Position numbers and translations under genes: made by a program. A DNA stretch of 64,000 nt from Paractinoplanes atraurantiacus (GTDB taxonomy: Bacteria > Actinomycetota > Actinomycetes > Mycobacteriales > Micromonosporaceae): positions 1 through 64,000 of the forward strand of contig NZ_OBDY01000037.1 of NCBI RefSeq assembly GCF_900215205.1, in the 5' to 3' direction. Numbering within the stretch: the first letter of the stretch is position 1; every line of letters begins with the position of its first letter. Below are positions 8,848-17,978 of the stretch, in pieces. The notes beneath the pieces were generated by a model. The model saw only the letters and a list, made by a program, of their open reading frames with translations, was not told the origin of the DNA and ran no database searches.

Positions 8848-9282
8848 GTGCTGGCCGTTGTCGTCGGCCCGCCCGGGTACTACGTCTACCAGGAACACGA
8901 GAAGGACGTCGATCGTCCCGCGCGTGCACAGGCGGCCGTGCTCGCGGGCTGTCACCGGACTCTCGGATATTCGCTCAAGGCTCCCGCGACGGCGCAGTAC
9001 TCCGATGAGACCATCTTGTTCGGTAAGGACCGACCCGATTCGTTCATGGTGTTCGGCTCTGTCGACTCACAGAACAGCTACGGCGCGCTTGTTCGTAACG
9101 GCTACATCTGCGGCGGCATCCTCACCGCGGACCAGGAAGACGTCAAGTTCAATATTCAGGCTGAGATCAACGACATCGCCGCTGTCGAAGGGATCGCGAG
9201 AGTCTCGGACGACATGGGGCCCTACCAAGAAGGCCGTCTTCCGGTTTGCGGCTTGAACTTCCTTCAAGCGTGCTTCGACTGA
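8848..9282 (+). CDS. Hypothetical membrane-anchored protein, start uncertain
   Basis: I do not recognise a family. The frame remains open upstream to the stop of the previous gene (8733), and the extension encodes a basic stretch (RKRRRTRYLEQQ, GRRR) before a hydrophobic segment, which looks like a real membrane anchor. But no ATG, GTG or TTG lies upstream of 8848 in this frame. GTG 8848 begins inside the hydrophobic segment. The remainder (about 110 aa) is probably extracytoplasmic and has three cysteines (GCHRTLGY, GYICGG, VCGLN). A start by coupling to the preceding gene or a sequence error near 8740-8840 are both possible. Confidence 0.5.
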   Translation: MLAVVVGPPGYYVYQEHEKDVDRPARAQAAVLAGCHRTLGYSLKAPATAQYSDETILFGKDRPDSFMVFGSVDSQNSYGALVRNGYICGGILTADQEDVKFNIQAEINDIAAVEGIARVSDDMGPYQEGRLPVCGLNFLQACFD

Positions 9283-9326
9283 ACGCCGTTTTCTCCCGGT
9301 CGCGCGCGACACCGTCGGCCGACCGG

Positions 9327-10831
9327 CTAGGTGCGGGCGTGCAGGGCGGTGACGGCGGCGCGGGCCGAGACGAAGGCGCCGTGCTGCCAGGCGACCGTGT
9401 GACTGAGCCAGTCGCCGGCGAAATGGACGCGGCCGGCCGGCTCGCGCAGGAGGGCGAAGGCCGGGCTGCCGTACGGCGGTGTCGCCCAGGCGCCTTCCAC
9501 ATGCGGCACGCGGCTCCAGCTCACCGAGAAGGACGACGCCAATTCCGTACGGTAATTCGCGCCGTGGATCCGCTCGCCGAGGGAGACGGCCCGCTCTGTG
9601 CGGTCGTGAGGGGCCATTGCGGCGTACGTCTCCGCGTCCGGCCCGAAGTTGTAATAGCCGACCAGCAGACCGCGCGGGGCGTGGAAGCCGGACGACGGAT
9701 ACCAGACCTGCCGCAGGTCGAGGTCGGTGTCGGTGGCGCCGCCGTAGATGCCCAGGTCGATCTCCCACCAGCGGCGGCGGTACTCCAGGCCGATCTTGCC
9801 GGCGGCGAACGGGGTGAACGCGCCCAGCGCCGTCGCCACGTCGTCGCCGAGGTTGTGCGGCAGGCGGGCCATCAGGTGCGGCGGCAGCGTGGCCACGCAG
9901 TAGTCGGCCGTGACGGCCGGTCGCGGCCATCCTGCCGGTAGCGCACCTCGACGCCGTCGGGCCTGTTCAGGACGGAGGTGACCTCGGCCCCGAGCCTGAT
10001 CCGGTCCGGGCCGATCGCCCGGGCCAGCGCCATCGGGATGCGGTCCATGCCGCCCACCGGCTGGAACATCGGCATGGCCTGGTCGAAACCGAGGTCGAAG
10101 CCGAGGTACGCCCCGGCGCCGCCGCGCAGCACCTCGGACAGCGAGGCCGGGCCGTCGAGCGGGACCCCGCCGTCCGCTCCGGGATAGGTGGCGAAGCCGC
10201 GGTCGGGGCCGCCCTGATATTCGCCGTCGTCGGTGAGCCGCCCGAAGTCGCGCAGGAACGCCAGCAGCTCGTCGCGGCCACCCCCGGCCAGCTCGGCGTC
10301 GAGAGCGCCGGCACGGGTCACCCGGGTGAGCAGCTGCGAGACGTACCCGTAAAGATCGGCCCGGGCCGTGCGGAACCGGACCGGAGGCCCGCCCGTACTG
10401 GTGTGGATGAAGGCGTCGGCATTGGAGTTGACGAAGACCTCGACGGGAACGCCCAGCTCACGGCAGTAGTCGAGGGTGACCATCCACGGGGCGATGCGCG
10501 CCGCGCCGGCGTTGAAATACGTGCCGTACCCGAAGGAAGCCCGTTGGGTGTGCCCGTCGAGATCGGTCTCGGTGTCGCCGTCGCGGATGGTCAGCACCCG
10601 GCCGCCCGGCTTGGACCGGGCCTCCAGGACGGTGCAGCGGTGACCGGCCTTGCCCAGCTCGTAGGCGCTGGTGAGCCCGGCGATGCCGCCGCCGAGGACG
10701 ACCACCGACCGGGCGGCGCGACCGTCGCGCGACGGCGGCGTGTAGGCCGAGCCCTCGGCCGCGGCGAGCGCGGCCAGCAGGGCGCCGGTCCCGCCGGCCT
10801 GCAGGAGACGCCGCCTGGTCAGTCCGTCCAC
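9327..10831 (-). pseudogene. Tat-exported flavin monoamine oxidase, split by a frameshift
   Basis: Amine oxidases of this family oxidise amines or amino acids with FAD. The first part (10831 to about 9915) has a twin-arginine signal (LTRRRLLQAGG), a Rossmann dinucleotide-binding motif VVVLGGGIAGLTSAYELGKA and the downstream EARSKPGGRV. The second part (to 9327) carries the substrate domain and the conserved C-terminal FAD motif GRVHFAGDWLS. The frame changes near 9909-9925 (CCGTGACGGCCG on the plus strand). Restoring one C would join the parts as an uninterrupted protein of about 500 aa ending ALHART. No other damage is visible, so a sequencing error or a very recent mutation is likely. Confidence 0.8.
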
Positions 10832-10854
10832 CCGGCCAGTGTGTCGGTCCGTCG

Positions 10855-11628
10855 CTACCGGCTCAACCGCCGGTAACTCCGTACCGCCAAAGGCCCGAAG
10901 ATCGCGATCAGCGCGAGCGGCCAGAGGATGGCGAGCTCGATCGCGTGGGTCGCGGCCCAGGAGTCGCCGCCGACGCCCGGATTGCCGAAGAGCTCGCGGC
11001 AGGCGGCCACGGTCGCCGACAGCGGATTCCAGGCGCTGATGGCGCCCAGCCAGTGCGGCAGGAGCTCGGGGGCGACGTAGATGTTGGAGAGGGCGGTCAG
11101 CGGGAACGCGAACGGGAAGACGATCAGCGAGACGGTGTCCGGGTTGGGGACGACCGTGCCCAGATAGACGCCGACGCAGCTGAGCGCCAGCCGCAGCAGC
11201 AGGAGCAGCCCGACGGCGGCCAGCGCGTATCCGGCGCCACGATGCCATTGCCAGCCGACGAGCAGGCCGCAGACGACCAGCACGGTCATCTCCATCAGGG
11301 CGCGGGTCAGGTCGGCGGTGCCGCGCCCGATCATCAGCGCGGACCGGGCGGCCGGCATCGACCGGAAGCGGTCGACGACACCCTTGCCGATGTCGGTGGA
11401 GATCGCGATGGCGGTGGCGCCCAGCCCGTACAACTGGGTCATGGCGAAGACGCCGGGAAGAAGGAACTCGCGGTACGCGGTGCCGCCGACCGCCATGCCG
11501 GCCCCGAACACGTAGCCGAAAACGAGCACGAACATGATCGGCAACGTGAAGAAGATGATGATCTGCTCGGGCGCCCGGACCACGTGCCGCAGATGGCGGC
11601 CGGTCATCACCCAGCCGTCGGCGATCAT
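10855..11628 (-). CDS. ABC-2 type transporter permease (DrrB-like, 257 aa)
   Basis: Membrane half of an ABC exporter. Six hydrophobic segments are visible; the N-terminal region MTGRHLRHVVRAPEQ followed by IIIFFTLPIMFVLVFGYVFG is typical of DrrB-like permeases, which export drugs or lipids. ATG 11628 overlaps the stop of the ATPase gene by four bases (ATGA), so the two are translationally coupled. Which substrate is exported cannot be told from sequence. Confidence 0.88.
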   Translation of the reverse strand: MIADGWVMTGRHLRHVVRAPEQIIIFFTLPIMFVLVFGYVFGAGMAVGGTAYREFLLPGVFAMTQLYGLGATAIAISTDIGKGVVDRFRSMPAARSALMIGRGTADLTRALMEMTVLVVCGLLVGWQWHRGAGYALAAVGLLLLLRLALSCVGVYLGTVVPNPDTVSLIVFPFAFPLTALSNIYVAPELLPHWLGAISAWNPLSATVAACRELFGNPGVGGDSWAATHAIELAILWPLALIAIFGPLAVRSYRRLSR

Positions 11629-12539
11629 CCTTTGCCGCCCGTCAGCTGGAGGAACGCCTCGTCCAGGGTGGGCCGCCGGATCCCGATGTCGTCGACGGCG
11701 ATGCCCGCTTCCTCGAGCTTCCTCAGGGCTTCGGTCATCGCGGCCACCCGATCGGTGACCACCACCCGGACGCGCCGGGTGTCGACGTCCGCTGTACCCG
11801 ACAGCAATGCAGCTGTTTGGGTGAGTTGTCCGGCATCGTGAACCACCACTTCGAGGCGGTCGACCCCCTTCAGCTCGTCCGGGGTGCCCTCCGCGATGAC
11901 GCGCCCGGCGTCCACCACGGAGATCCGGTCGGCCAGCTGATCCGCCTCGTCCAGATATTGCGTGGTCAGCAACACTGTCGTGCCCTCGGCGACCAGCTTG
12001 CGGACGGCGCCCCACACCTGCGTACGGCTGGCCGGATCGAGCCCGGTCGTCGGCTCGTCCAGAAAGAGCACCTCCGGCCGCCGGATCAGGCTGGCCGCGA
12101 GGTCGAGCCGCCGCCGCATCCCACCCGAGTACTCGACCGCCGACCGCCCGGCCGCGTCGGCCAGCCCGAACTCCCCGAGCAGCTCGTCCGCCCGCCGCTT
12201 CGCCTCCCGCTTACCGAGGTGACTCAGCCGCCCGAACATCACCAGGTTCTGCCACCCGCTGAGCACCTCGTCGACCGCCGCGTACTGCCCGGTCAGCGAG
12301 ATCCGCTCCCGCACCAGCCCCGGCTCGCGCACCACATCGGCCCCCGCCACCAGCGCCCGGCCCGCGTCGAAACGCACCAGGGTCGACAGCACCCGCACCG
12401 CCGTCGTCTTACCGGCGCCGTTGGGCCCGAGCAGCCCACACACGGTGCCCGCCGCGACTTGAAGATCAAAACCATCCAAGGCCCGGTTCTTCCGGTACGC
12501 CTTCAGCAGCCCTTCGGCCACAATCGCCCAACCCGTCAT
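11625..12539 (-). CDS. ABC transporter ATP-binding protein (DrrA-like, 304 aa)
   Basis: ATPase partner of the DrrB-like permease downstream. Walker A GPNGAGKTTAVR (about 38), Q-loop TGQYAAVDEVL, signature YSGGMRRRLDLAASL, Walker B VLFLDEPTTGLD and the switch His replaced by Gln in LLTTQYLDEAD, as usual in the DrrA branch. The C-terminal 90 residues form the family's regulatory extension ending RRPTLDEAFLQLTG. I use ATG 12539 (MTGWAIVAEGL); an upstream in-frame GTG (12578) lies within the terminator hairpin of the preceding gene. Confidence 0.9.
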   Translation of the reverse strand: MTGWAIVAEGLLKAYRKNRALDGFDLQVAAGTVCGLLGPNGAGKTTAVRVLSTLVRFDAGRALVAGADVVREPGLVRERISLTGQYAAVDEVLSGWQNLVMFGRLSHLGKREAKRRADELLGEFGLADAAGRSAVEYSGGMRRRLDLAASLIRRPEVLFLDEPTTGLDPASRTQVWGAVRKLVAEGTTVLLTTQYLDEADQLADRISVVDAGRVIAEGTPDELKGVDRLEVVVHDAGQLTQTAALLSGTADVDTRRVRVVVTDRVAAMTEALRKLEEAGIAVDDIGIRRPTLDEAFLQLTGGKG

Positions 12540-12576
12540 ACGCCCGAGGATCGCCACCCCCGCTGACGAATCGCGC

Positions 12577-12596
12577 ACGAGCCGCTGACGGCTCGT
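12577..12596 (-). terminator. Hairpin terminator after the 13.0-kb membrane gene
   Basis: ACGAGCCG (12577-12584) and CGGCTCGT (12589-12596) form a perfect eight-base stem with a four-base CTGA loop. It overlaps the first base of the stop codon of the minus-strand gene ending at 12596 and separates it from the ABC exporter operon. Confidence 0.65.
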
Positions 12597-13291
12597 CAGA
12601 CCCCGGTCAGCAGCCCGCGCTCGTCACCGGTACCGATGCCGGCGCGACGACCGGCGTCCTGGCCGTAATACTGGATCACCTGCCCGAGAAACCCGGCGTC
12701 GACCCCGGTGACCGGAATGCCGTGCGGGCCGAGGGGCCACCACCCGCGCCGGCGCACCAGCTCGGGACGGCCATAGGTGAGGGCAAGCCGATAGGGCCGC
12801 ATGTCGGCGACGGTGGGCCGCGCCTCCCAGGGCACGAAAAGGCCCCCGAACAGCTGGCGGGCCTCGACCCCGTCCGACCTCAGCCGGACGGTGGGCGACC
12901 GCCAGGCCACCGCGGCACAGAACGCCAGAGCCCAGACCCCCAAAAAGCCCGTGAGAAGCTGAAACGACCAGTCCGAGGCACGCGCGTGAATCCCACCGGC
13001 CACCCAGGCACTGCTCAGCGCGACCAGGCCCGGCACCAAGGCCAGCACGGAGAGGTCGGCACCCGTCTCGAAAGCCGGAACCCCCGGCCGGGCGAACAGC
13101 ACTTCGGGCCGCGGAGCGGCATAGGCGGCGACGCTGAGCACGATCGAGACGAGCAGAACGCCACCGACCAGGGGAACCGCCGCCACCCCCAGATCACCAC
13201 CGACACTCACCAGCGCACAGGCGGGCACGACAACGGCCGCCACGAAGAGACGACGCCTCCGGTCGACCCACAGCGTCATCTTGAGCAGCAC
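12596..13291 (-). CDS. Membrane protein with a PH-like tail (231 aa), function unknown
   Basis: Four hydrophobic segments in the first about 130 residues: two near the N-terminus (residues 15-60) and two around 80-130. A soluble C-terminal stretch follows, with SDGVEARQLFGGLFVPWEA. That pattern resembles bacterial PH-domain membrane proteins common in actinomycetes, so I lean to that fold without assigning a role. Start GTG 13291 or ATG 13279; neither has a clear ribosome site. It precedes the ABC exporter on the same strand but is separated from it by a hairpin. Confidence 0.6.
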   Translation of the reverse strand: MLLKMTLWVDRRRRLFVAAVVVPACALVSVGGDLGVAAVPLVGGVLLVSIVLSVAAYAAPRPEVLFARPGVPAFETGADLSVLALVPGLVALSSAWVAGGIHARASDWSFQLLTGFLGVWALAFCAAVAWRSPTVRLRSDGVEARQLFGGLFVPWEARPTVADMRPYRLALTYGRPELVRRRGWWPLGPHGIPVTGVDAGFLGQVIQYYGQDAGRRAGIGTGDERGLLTGV

Positions 13292-13333
13292 CGGGGCAGG
13301 CTACAGCCCCACCACCCTGCGGTGTTCAATGCT

Positions 13334-13801
13334 GTGGTGATCATCGCCGAGGCGGTCTTCGAGCCTTTGTCAGCGCCGTGTGCGTGGGTGGTCCTCAACG
13401 CCGACTGCACTGACGAGCAGATCGGGCTGTTCCACACCACGCTGGCTGCCCTCGGCGACAGCACGGAGATCACCGACGCTTACCTCGCCGAGGAGATCCT
13501 GATCATCAACGGCGGCCTGCGCCTGCGGGACACCACCAGCGGCCACGTCATCGAGCCGGTGATCGAAACCGTAGGCGACGACCTGCGCGTCTGGCCGGAC
13601 ACGGAGAAGCGCGACCACCACATCGACGTCCCCCGAGCCGCGCTGCCGCAGCTTCTCGCCGGGATTCAGCGTGACCTGATCGGCTTCCTGGAGGCGTTCG
13701 CCGCCTGGGCGCCCCGCCACGGTCTCGGCGACCGGGCGGAGGCGCTGGTGAGCGCGCTGGATGACGGCTTCGCCATCAGCGCGCCGCTTCAGCGCATCTG
13801 A
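13334..13801 (+). CDS. Hypothetical protein (about 155 aa)
   Basis: No family recognised. The frame contains protein-like sequence such as WVVLNADCTDEQIGLFH, EITDAYLAEEILIINGGLRL and a C-terminal helix LIGFLEAFAAWA. It has balanced composition and codon use like its neighbours. The GTG pair at 13334/13337 is the first plausible start; no clear ribosome site is seen. Its 3' end overlaps the convergent HEAT-repeat gene by 13 bases. Confidence 0.6.
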   Translation: MVIIAEAVFEPLSAPCAWVVLNADCTDEQIGLFHTTLAALGDSTEITDAYLAEEILIINGGLRLRDTTSGHVIEPVIETVGDDLRVWPDTEKRDHHIDVPRAALPQLLAGIQRDLIGFLEAFAAWAPRHGLGDRAEALVSALDDGFAISAPLQRI

Positions 13802-16800
13802 ACGGCGTAGGCCGCCTCCCGGACCTCGGGGGACGGGTGGTCGCGGAGGATGAACAGCAGCTGCCGCCACGGGCCGGTCCAGTGGACTACCCGGTCGCGG
13901 AGCATCGCCACCGCGAACAGGCCGGCGGCCAAGTCGGTTCGGGTGGCCAAAAGGGTTGCCGCCGCGCGGATCGTCTCGGGATCGCGGGCGGCAACGGCGC
14001 GGTCGTGCAGCACATCGGCGGCGGCCAGCGCGGCCATGGGCCGGGTGGCGCACAGGTCGGCCAGCTCGTCCAAGCGGGTCAGGCCGGTCAGGTTGGTCAG
14101 GTCGTTCGGGCCGGTCACGTCGTCCGGGCCGGTCACGTCGTCCGGGCCGGTCACGTCGTCCGGGCCGGTCAGGGGCACCAGGGCGGCCAGCAGGGTCAGG
14201 CCCACGGTGGCGAAGCCGGGCTGGGTGGTCAGGCGGCGGGCCGCGGCGGCCAAAGGCCCGCGGTCGGCGCCGGGCGGGGCGTTGCGGGACCAGGTGGCGG
14301 CCGCCGCGGCCAGCAGCTCGAGGCGGCGGCGGGCCGGGCGGTCGGCGCCGGCACGGCCCGGGTCGTGGTCGGCGCTGTCCTGGGCGACCAGGATCTGAAC
14401 GACCGCGAGGGCCGCCTGCTCGCCGAGCAGGGGCAGCAGGCCGGCGGCCTCCGGTACGGCCACGCGCCGGCTGAGATCGGTGAGGCGGGCCACCACCAGG
14501 TCGCGTACGTCCTCGGCCCAGCTCGCCCACGACGGCAGCGCGATGAAGGCCTCCCGCTCGCCGGCGCGGCACATCGCGACGATCAGGCCGGCATAACGCC
14601 GTCGGTGCCGCTCGGCGACCGCCGCCGGGTCCGCGGCCAGCACCGCGCGGCGTTCCTCCCTGCTGCCGGCGGCGGCCGCGCTGAGGACCTCCCTGTTGCC
14701 GGCGGCGGCCGCGCTGAGGATCTCCCAACTCGGCGGCTCCTGCAGGCGCAGGCGGGCGGCGGCGACGATGGCGGCGCGGACGTCGCGGTGGGTTCCGGAG
14801 CGGCGGTACGCCTCCAGGAGCGCCGCCATCACGCTCGGCGGGCCGTAGCGGCCGAGGACGCGGGCCGCCTCCTTGCGACTGGTGACCTTGACCTCGGCCG
14901 TCAGCAGGCCGCCGAGCAGGGCCGGAAGGTGGGACGGCTCGACGTTGGCGGCCGCCCGCGCGGCGGCGTACATGGCCACCCGGGCCCGGTCACCGTCCGC
15001 GTGTTCCAGCAGCTCGGACAGCGCCTCGCCGGGGCGGTCGGTCCAGACGAGCGCGCCGAGCGCCGCCTCGGCCACGACCACCTCGGGCGCGCCGACGTGA
15101 CGGCGTACGAGATCGCGGCCGGCGCCGGGCACACGGGCGGCGGACCGCACCGCGGACGCCCGGATCCGCACGCTCTCCTCCCCGTCGTCGATCACGGCTT
15201 CCAGGATCTCGGTGAAACGCGCGCGCTGGCGGGGCAGCCACCGGTCCGCATGCCGGGGCGGGCCGGGCACCCAGGCGCGACCCTCCTCGATCATGCGGCC
15301 GCGGACGGGCCCGCGCAGCGCCCGGTCGATCAGGTCGGTGCGGGAAGTGGCGATGACGTGCCACACCTCGGGGACGGCGACCATCGACGGGTCGGCGCCG
15401 AGCACCGCCTCGACCCGCTCCGCGCGGTGGCGCGGATCGTCCAGCCACCTCGAAGCCGCCTGACGCGCCGCCGGCTCTGAGGTGCCCGGGCCGAGCGCCC
15501 GGTGCAGCAGCTCCTGAAGGCCCGGAACGTTCCAGGCGCGCTTGCCGAGAGCGGAGGTGAGCCCGAACAGCGGCCCGTAGTCGCCGCGGTCCATAGCCGA
15601 GGCGACCCAGCCGCCGAGGCGTTCGAAAACCATCGCCTCCTGCCCCCGGCGCAGCGCCCGGTCGAAACGCCGCAAGGGCGGCGGAGCGAGCGAGGCCCGG
15701 CTCACCCGGTCGATCGTGTGCAGCGCCCATTCGCGCAGCTCGGTCTGGTCGACGTGGTGTTGCAGCACGTCCGCGGCGAGCGACGCCAGCGCGCTCATGG
15801 TCTCGTGGGAGGCGTCACGGGCTTCGACGGCGTCGACGGTCAGCCGGGTCAGCCCGGCCGCGGTCTCCGGGGTGAGGAGCCGGGCCACGCCGGCCAGGGC
15901 GCCCAGCGCGGCGGCCCGCACCGGGTCCTGCTCGTTGCGCAGCCGGCCCAGCCGGTGCACGAGCCCGGCCACCACCCGCGGGTCCCGGGACCGTCTCGCG
16001 GCCGCGCCGAGCAGGTGATACGCCCGCCCGCGCTCGGCGGCCAGTCCCGAGCGCAGACCGGCCTCCAGCGCGGCCGAGGCCTCCGGCCAGTCGAGATAGG
16101 CGCTCCAGGTGAGCACGTGCGCCTCGTCGTCACGAATGCCGGGCCGGCTCAGCACCCGATTCGCCTCACGGACGCGCGGGCCGGCCGGCAGAACCCGCAT
16201 GATCGAGTGGGCGGGCAGCCCATCGGGACCGGCCGCGGCCCGCTCGAACAGGCCGCCGCGGCGGGCCGGCGGAAGCTCCCGGAGCAGCGTGGCGAAGGTT
16301 CGCGTGTGGTCGCGCAACGCCGCAGCCAGGGGCAGAAGGGCCTCGTCGGGCAGGACCGCGAGCGCGCGGAGCAGCCGGCGGGGCAGCTGCCGGCCGCAGC
16401 GCACCGCGAGCCGGCCGGGCACGGTGATCAGCCGGACCACACGCGCCGGATCGTGCACGGCGAGCGCTCCCGTGCGGGGCGTCCAGGAGATCGGCGCATA
16501 CCGCTCGGCCAGATCGAGGAAGGCCGCCGGATCGCCGAGGCCCTCGAGCACCGCGACATGACGGTTCCACAGGTCGTCCCGCTGCTCGGGCGCCGCCGAC
16601 GCCAGCCGCTCCCCCGCCCGCTGAAGGACCGGTCCGGGGTGCCACCGCGCCAGAGCCGCCGGATCGACGGCGTGTTCCAGACCAGGAAGCATTTGGCGTA
16701 CGACGGGAGCACTGCACGCGGACAACAAGGCCGCCGCCTCCCGGTCGCCCCAATAGGACAGAACCTCGACGACCAGGGAATCCGCCATCGTGGTCAGGCG

Positions 16801-17133
16801 CCTCCGCCGCACCGTACGGTAGACGCGCCGCCGCTCAGCCGCCGGCAGATCCACCACAGTGCCGAGCCGTCCGCATCGCACCGCCGCGACGATCGCCTCC
16901 GCACGGATCGACGGCTGCGGGTCGCGCACCGCCGCCACGATGGCGTCCTCATCCCGTACGACCAAAGCCGCCACCAGCGCGAGATGCCGCTCGTAGCCGT
17001 CGCCCCGGCTCAGCTCGGCACAGACCTCGGCCCGGTCCGGAGCGCTTCGCGCCCACGCGGCGAGGCGCTTCATCCGCGTCCCGTGCGGCAGCGGCTCGAG
17101 GGAGGTCAGCAGGTCCTGCGTGGCGGTCAGCAC
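13789..17133 (-). CDS. Large HEAT-repeat protein (about 1114 aa)
   Basis: A long, purely helical cytoplasmic protein made of Ala/Leu/Arg-rich paired helices in the style of HEAT/PBS-lyase repeats, for example the motif EAIVAAVRCGRLGTVVDL and the ending HPSPEVREAAYAVQMR. Such proteins serve as scaffolds; no catalytic motif is visible. Two internal repeat patches encode linkers: three GPDDVT units plus variants (plus-strand 14101-14172) and a duplicated LSAAAAG(N/S)RE block (about 14655-14720). Start GTG 17133 (V-L-T-A-T-Q-D) is chosen to avoid overlap with the divergent protease promoter; the frame is open further upstream. Partner unknown. Confidence 0.75.
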   Translation of the reverse strand: MLTATQDLLTSLEPLPHGTRMKRLAAWARSAPDRAEVCAELSRGDGYERHLALVAALVVRDEDAIVAAVRDPQPSIRAEAIVAAVRCGRLGTVVDLPAAERRRVYRTVRRRRLTTMADSLVVEVLSYWGDREAAALLSACSAPVVRQMLPGLEHAVDPAALARWHPGPVLQRAGERLASAAPEQRDDLWNRHVAVLEGLGDPAAFLDLAERYAPISWTPRTGALAVHDPARVVRLITVPGRLAVRCGRQLPRRLLRALAVLPDEALLPLAAALRDHTRTFATLLRELPPARRGGLFERAAAGPDGLPAHSIMRVLPAGPRVREANRVLSRPGIRDDEAHVLTWSAYLDWPEASAALEAGLRSGLAAERGRAYHLLGAAARRSRDPRVVAGLVHRLGRLRNEQDPVRAAALGALAGVARLLTPETAAGLTRLTVDAVEARDASHETMSALASLAADVLQHHVDQTELREWALHTIDRVSRASLAPPPLRRFDRALRRGQEAMVFERLGGWVASAMDRGDYGPLFGLTSALGKRAWNVPGLQELLHRALGPGTSEPAARQAASRWLDDPRHRAERVEAVLGADPSMVAVPEVWHVIATSRTDLIDRALRGPVRGRMIEEGRAWVPGPPRHADRWLPRQRARFTEILEAVIDDGEESVRIRASAVRSAARVPGAGRDLVRRHVGAPEVVVAEAALGALVWTDRPGEALSELLEHADGDRARVAMYAAARAAANVEPSHLPALLGGLLTAEVKVTSRKEAARVLGRYGPPSVMAALLEAYRRSGTHRDVRAAIVAAARLRLQEPPSWEILSAAAAGNREVLSAAAAGSREERRAVLAADPAAVAERHRRRYAGLIVAMCRAGEREAFIALPSWASWAEDVRDLVVARLTDLSRRVAVPEAAGLLPLLGEQAALAVVQILVAQDSADHDPGRAGADRPARRRLELLAAAAATWSRNAPPGADRGPLAAAARRLTTQPGFATVGLTLLAALVPLTGPDDVTGPDDVTGPDDVTGPNDLTNLTGLTRLDELADLCATRPMAALAAADVLHDRAVAARDPETIRAAATLLATRTDLAAGLFAVAMLRDRVVHWTGPWRQLLFILRDHPSPEVREAAYAVQMR
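14101..14172 (-). repeat. In-frame 18-bp tandem repeat inside the HEAT-repeat gene
   Basis: About four copies of an 18-base unit (plus-strand GTCGTCCGGGCCGGTCAC) encode GPDDVT hexapeptides between two helical blocks. The length is a multiple of three, so copy-number change would leave the frame intact and vary a linker. Confidence 0.8.
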
Positions 17134-17248
17134 GTGATCATTGTGTCCCGCGGGGTCATCACACGAAGTTATGTGGCAAGTGAGGGGTAACGGCGAGGGC
17201 CCCGCACACGTACGGTACTTCGACAGCCGTCTATGGAAGGAGTTCGGC

Positions 17249-17935
17249 GTGCGCATCCGCATCGTCGTTGCTTCGCTTGCCACCGCCCTCACCGGTGCCC
17301 TGGCCGTTCCGTCCGCCGCCTCGGCCGCGGTCGAGGATCCGTCTACGAACATCATCGGCGGTGGGACGGTCTCGTCCGCGCCGTGGGCCGCCGCCGTGCT
17401 CAGCAACGGCAGCTTCACCTGCTCGGGCACGATCATCTCGGCGAACTACGTGCTCACCGCGCGGCACTGCATCAGCGGCACGATGTCGGTGCGAGTCGGC
17501 AGCGTCAACCGGACCTCCGGCGGCACCACCCGCGCCGTGAGCAGCACGGCCACCCGCTACGACCTGGCCCTGATGCGCCTGGCCAGCCCGATCACGACGT
17601 CGTACATGCCGCTGTCCAGCGCGTACCCGCCGGTCGGCTCGACCAACAACATCTACGGCTGGGGCATGACCTGCTACAGCGGCTGCAGCGCGTCGACCAC
17701 GCTCAAGACCGCGACGGTCCAGGTCACTTCGACCAACCAGACCGACGCGTACGGCGGCCGCGCCATCGGAAGCACGCGGATCAACGGCAACGCGTGGCGC
17801 GGCGACTCGGGCGGCCCGCAGGTCTACAACGGCGCCCAGGTCGGCGTGGCCTCCACCGCCGACGGCACGAGCCGCCAGTACTACGGCAGCGTCGCCTACA
17901 ACCGCGCCTGGATCCAGTCGACGGCCGGCGTGTGA
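17249..17935 (+). CDS. Secreted trypsin-like serine protease (S1 family, 228 aa)
   Basis: An extracellular endopeptidase. Signal peptide at residues 1-30 (VRIRIVVASLATALTGAL then ASAA), short propeptide, mature start near NIIGGGTV. The catalytic triad is visible: His in LTARHC (about 71), Asp in RYDLALMRL (about 105), Ser in GDSGGPQ (about 186). Cysteines flank the His and Ser loops and a TCYSGC pair sits between. GTG 17249 is chosen because GGAAGGAG lies seven bases upstream; longer frames are antisense to the HEAT-repeat gene start. A very strong terminator follows, so the transcript is probably monocistronic. Confidence 0.92.
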   Translation: MRIRIVVASLATALTGALAVPSAASAAVEDPSTNIIGGGTVSSAPWAAAVLSNGSFTCSGTIISANYVLTARHCISGTMSVRVGSVNRTSGGTTRAVSSTATRYDLALMRLASPITTSYMPLSSAYPPVGSTNNIYGWGMTCYSGCSASTTLKTATVQVTSTNQTDAYGGRAIGSTRINGNAWRGDSGGPQVYNGAQVGVASTADGTSRQYYGSVAYNRAWIQSTAGV

Positions 17936-17939
17936 CCGT

Positions 17940-17974
17940 GATGCCTTGGTGCCCAGGCCGGGCACCAAGGCATC
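17940..17974. terminator. Strong bidirectional hairpin terminator
   Basis: GATGCCTTGGTGCCC (17940-17954) pairs perfectly with GGGCACCAAGGCATC (17960-17974) around AGGCC. It lies between the convergent protease gene and second AfsR-type gene and can end both transcripts. Confidence 0.9.
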
Positions 17975-17978
17975 TCCA

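Noticed and set aside
17134..17436. Upstream extension of the HEAT-repeat frame into the protease gene
   Set aside because: Antisense to the protease signal peptide and catalytic domain; the extension has no repeat character.
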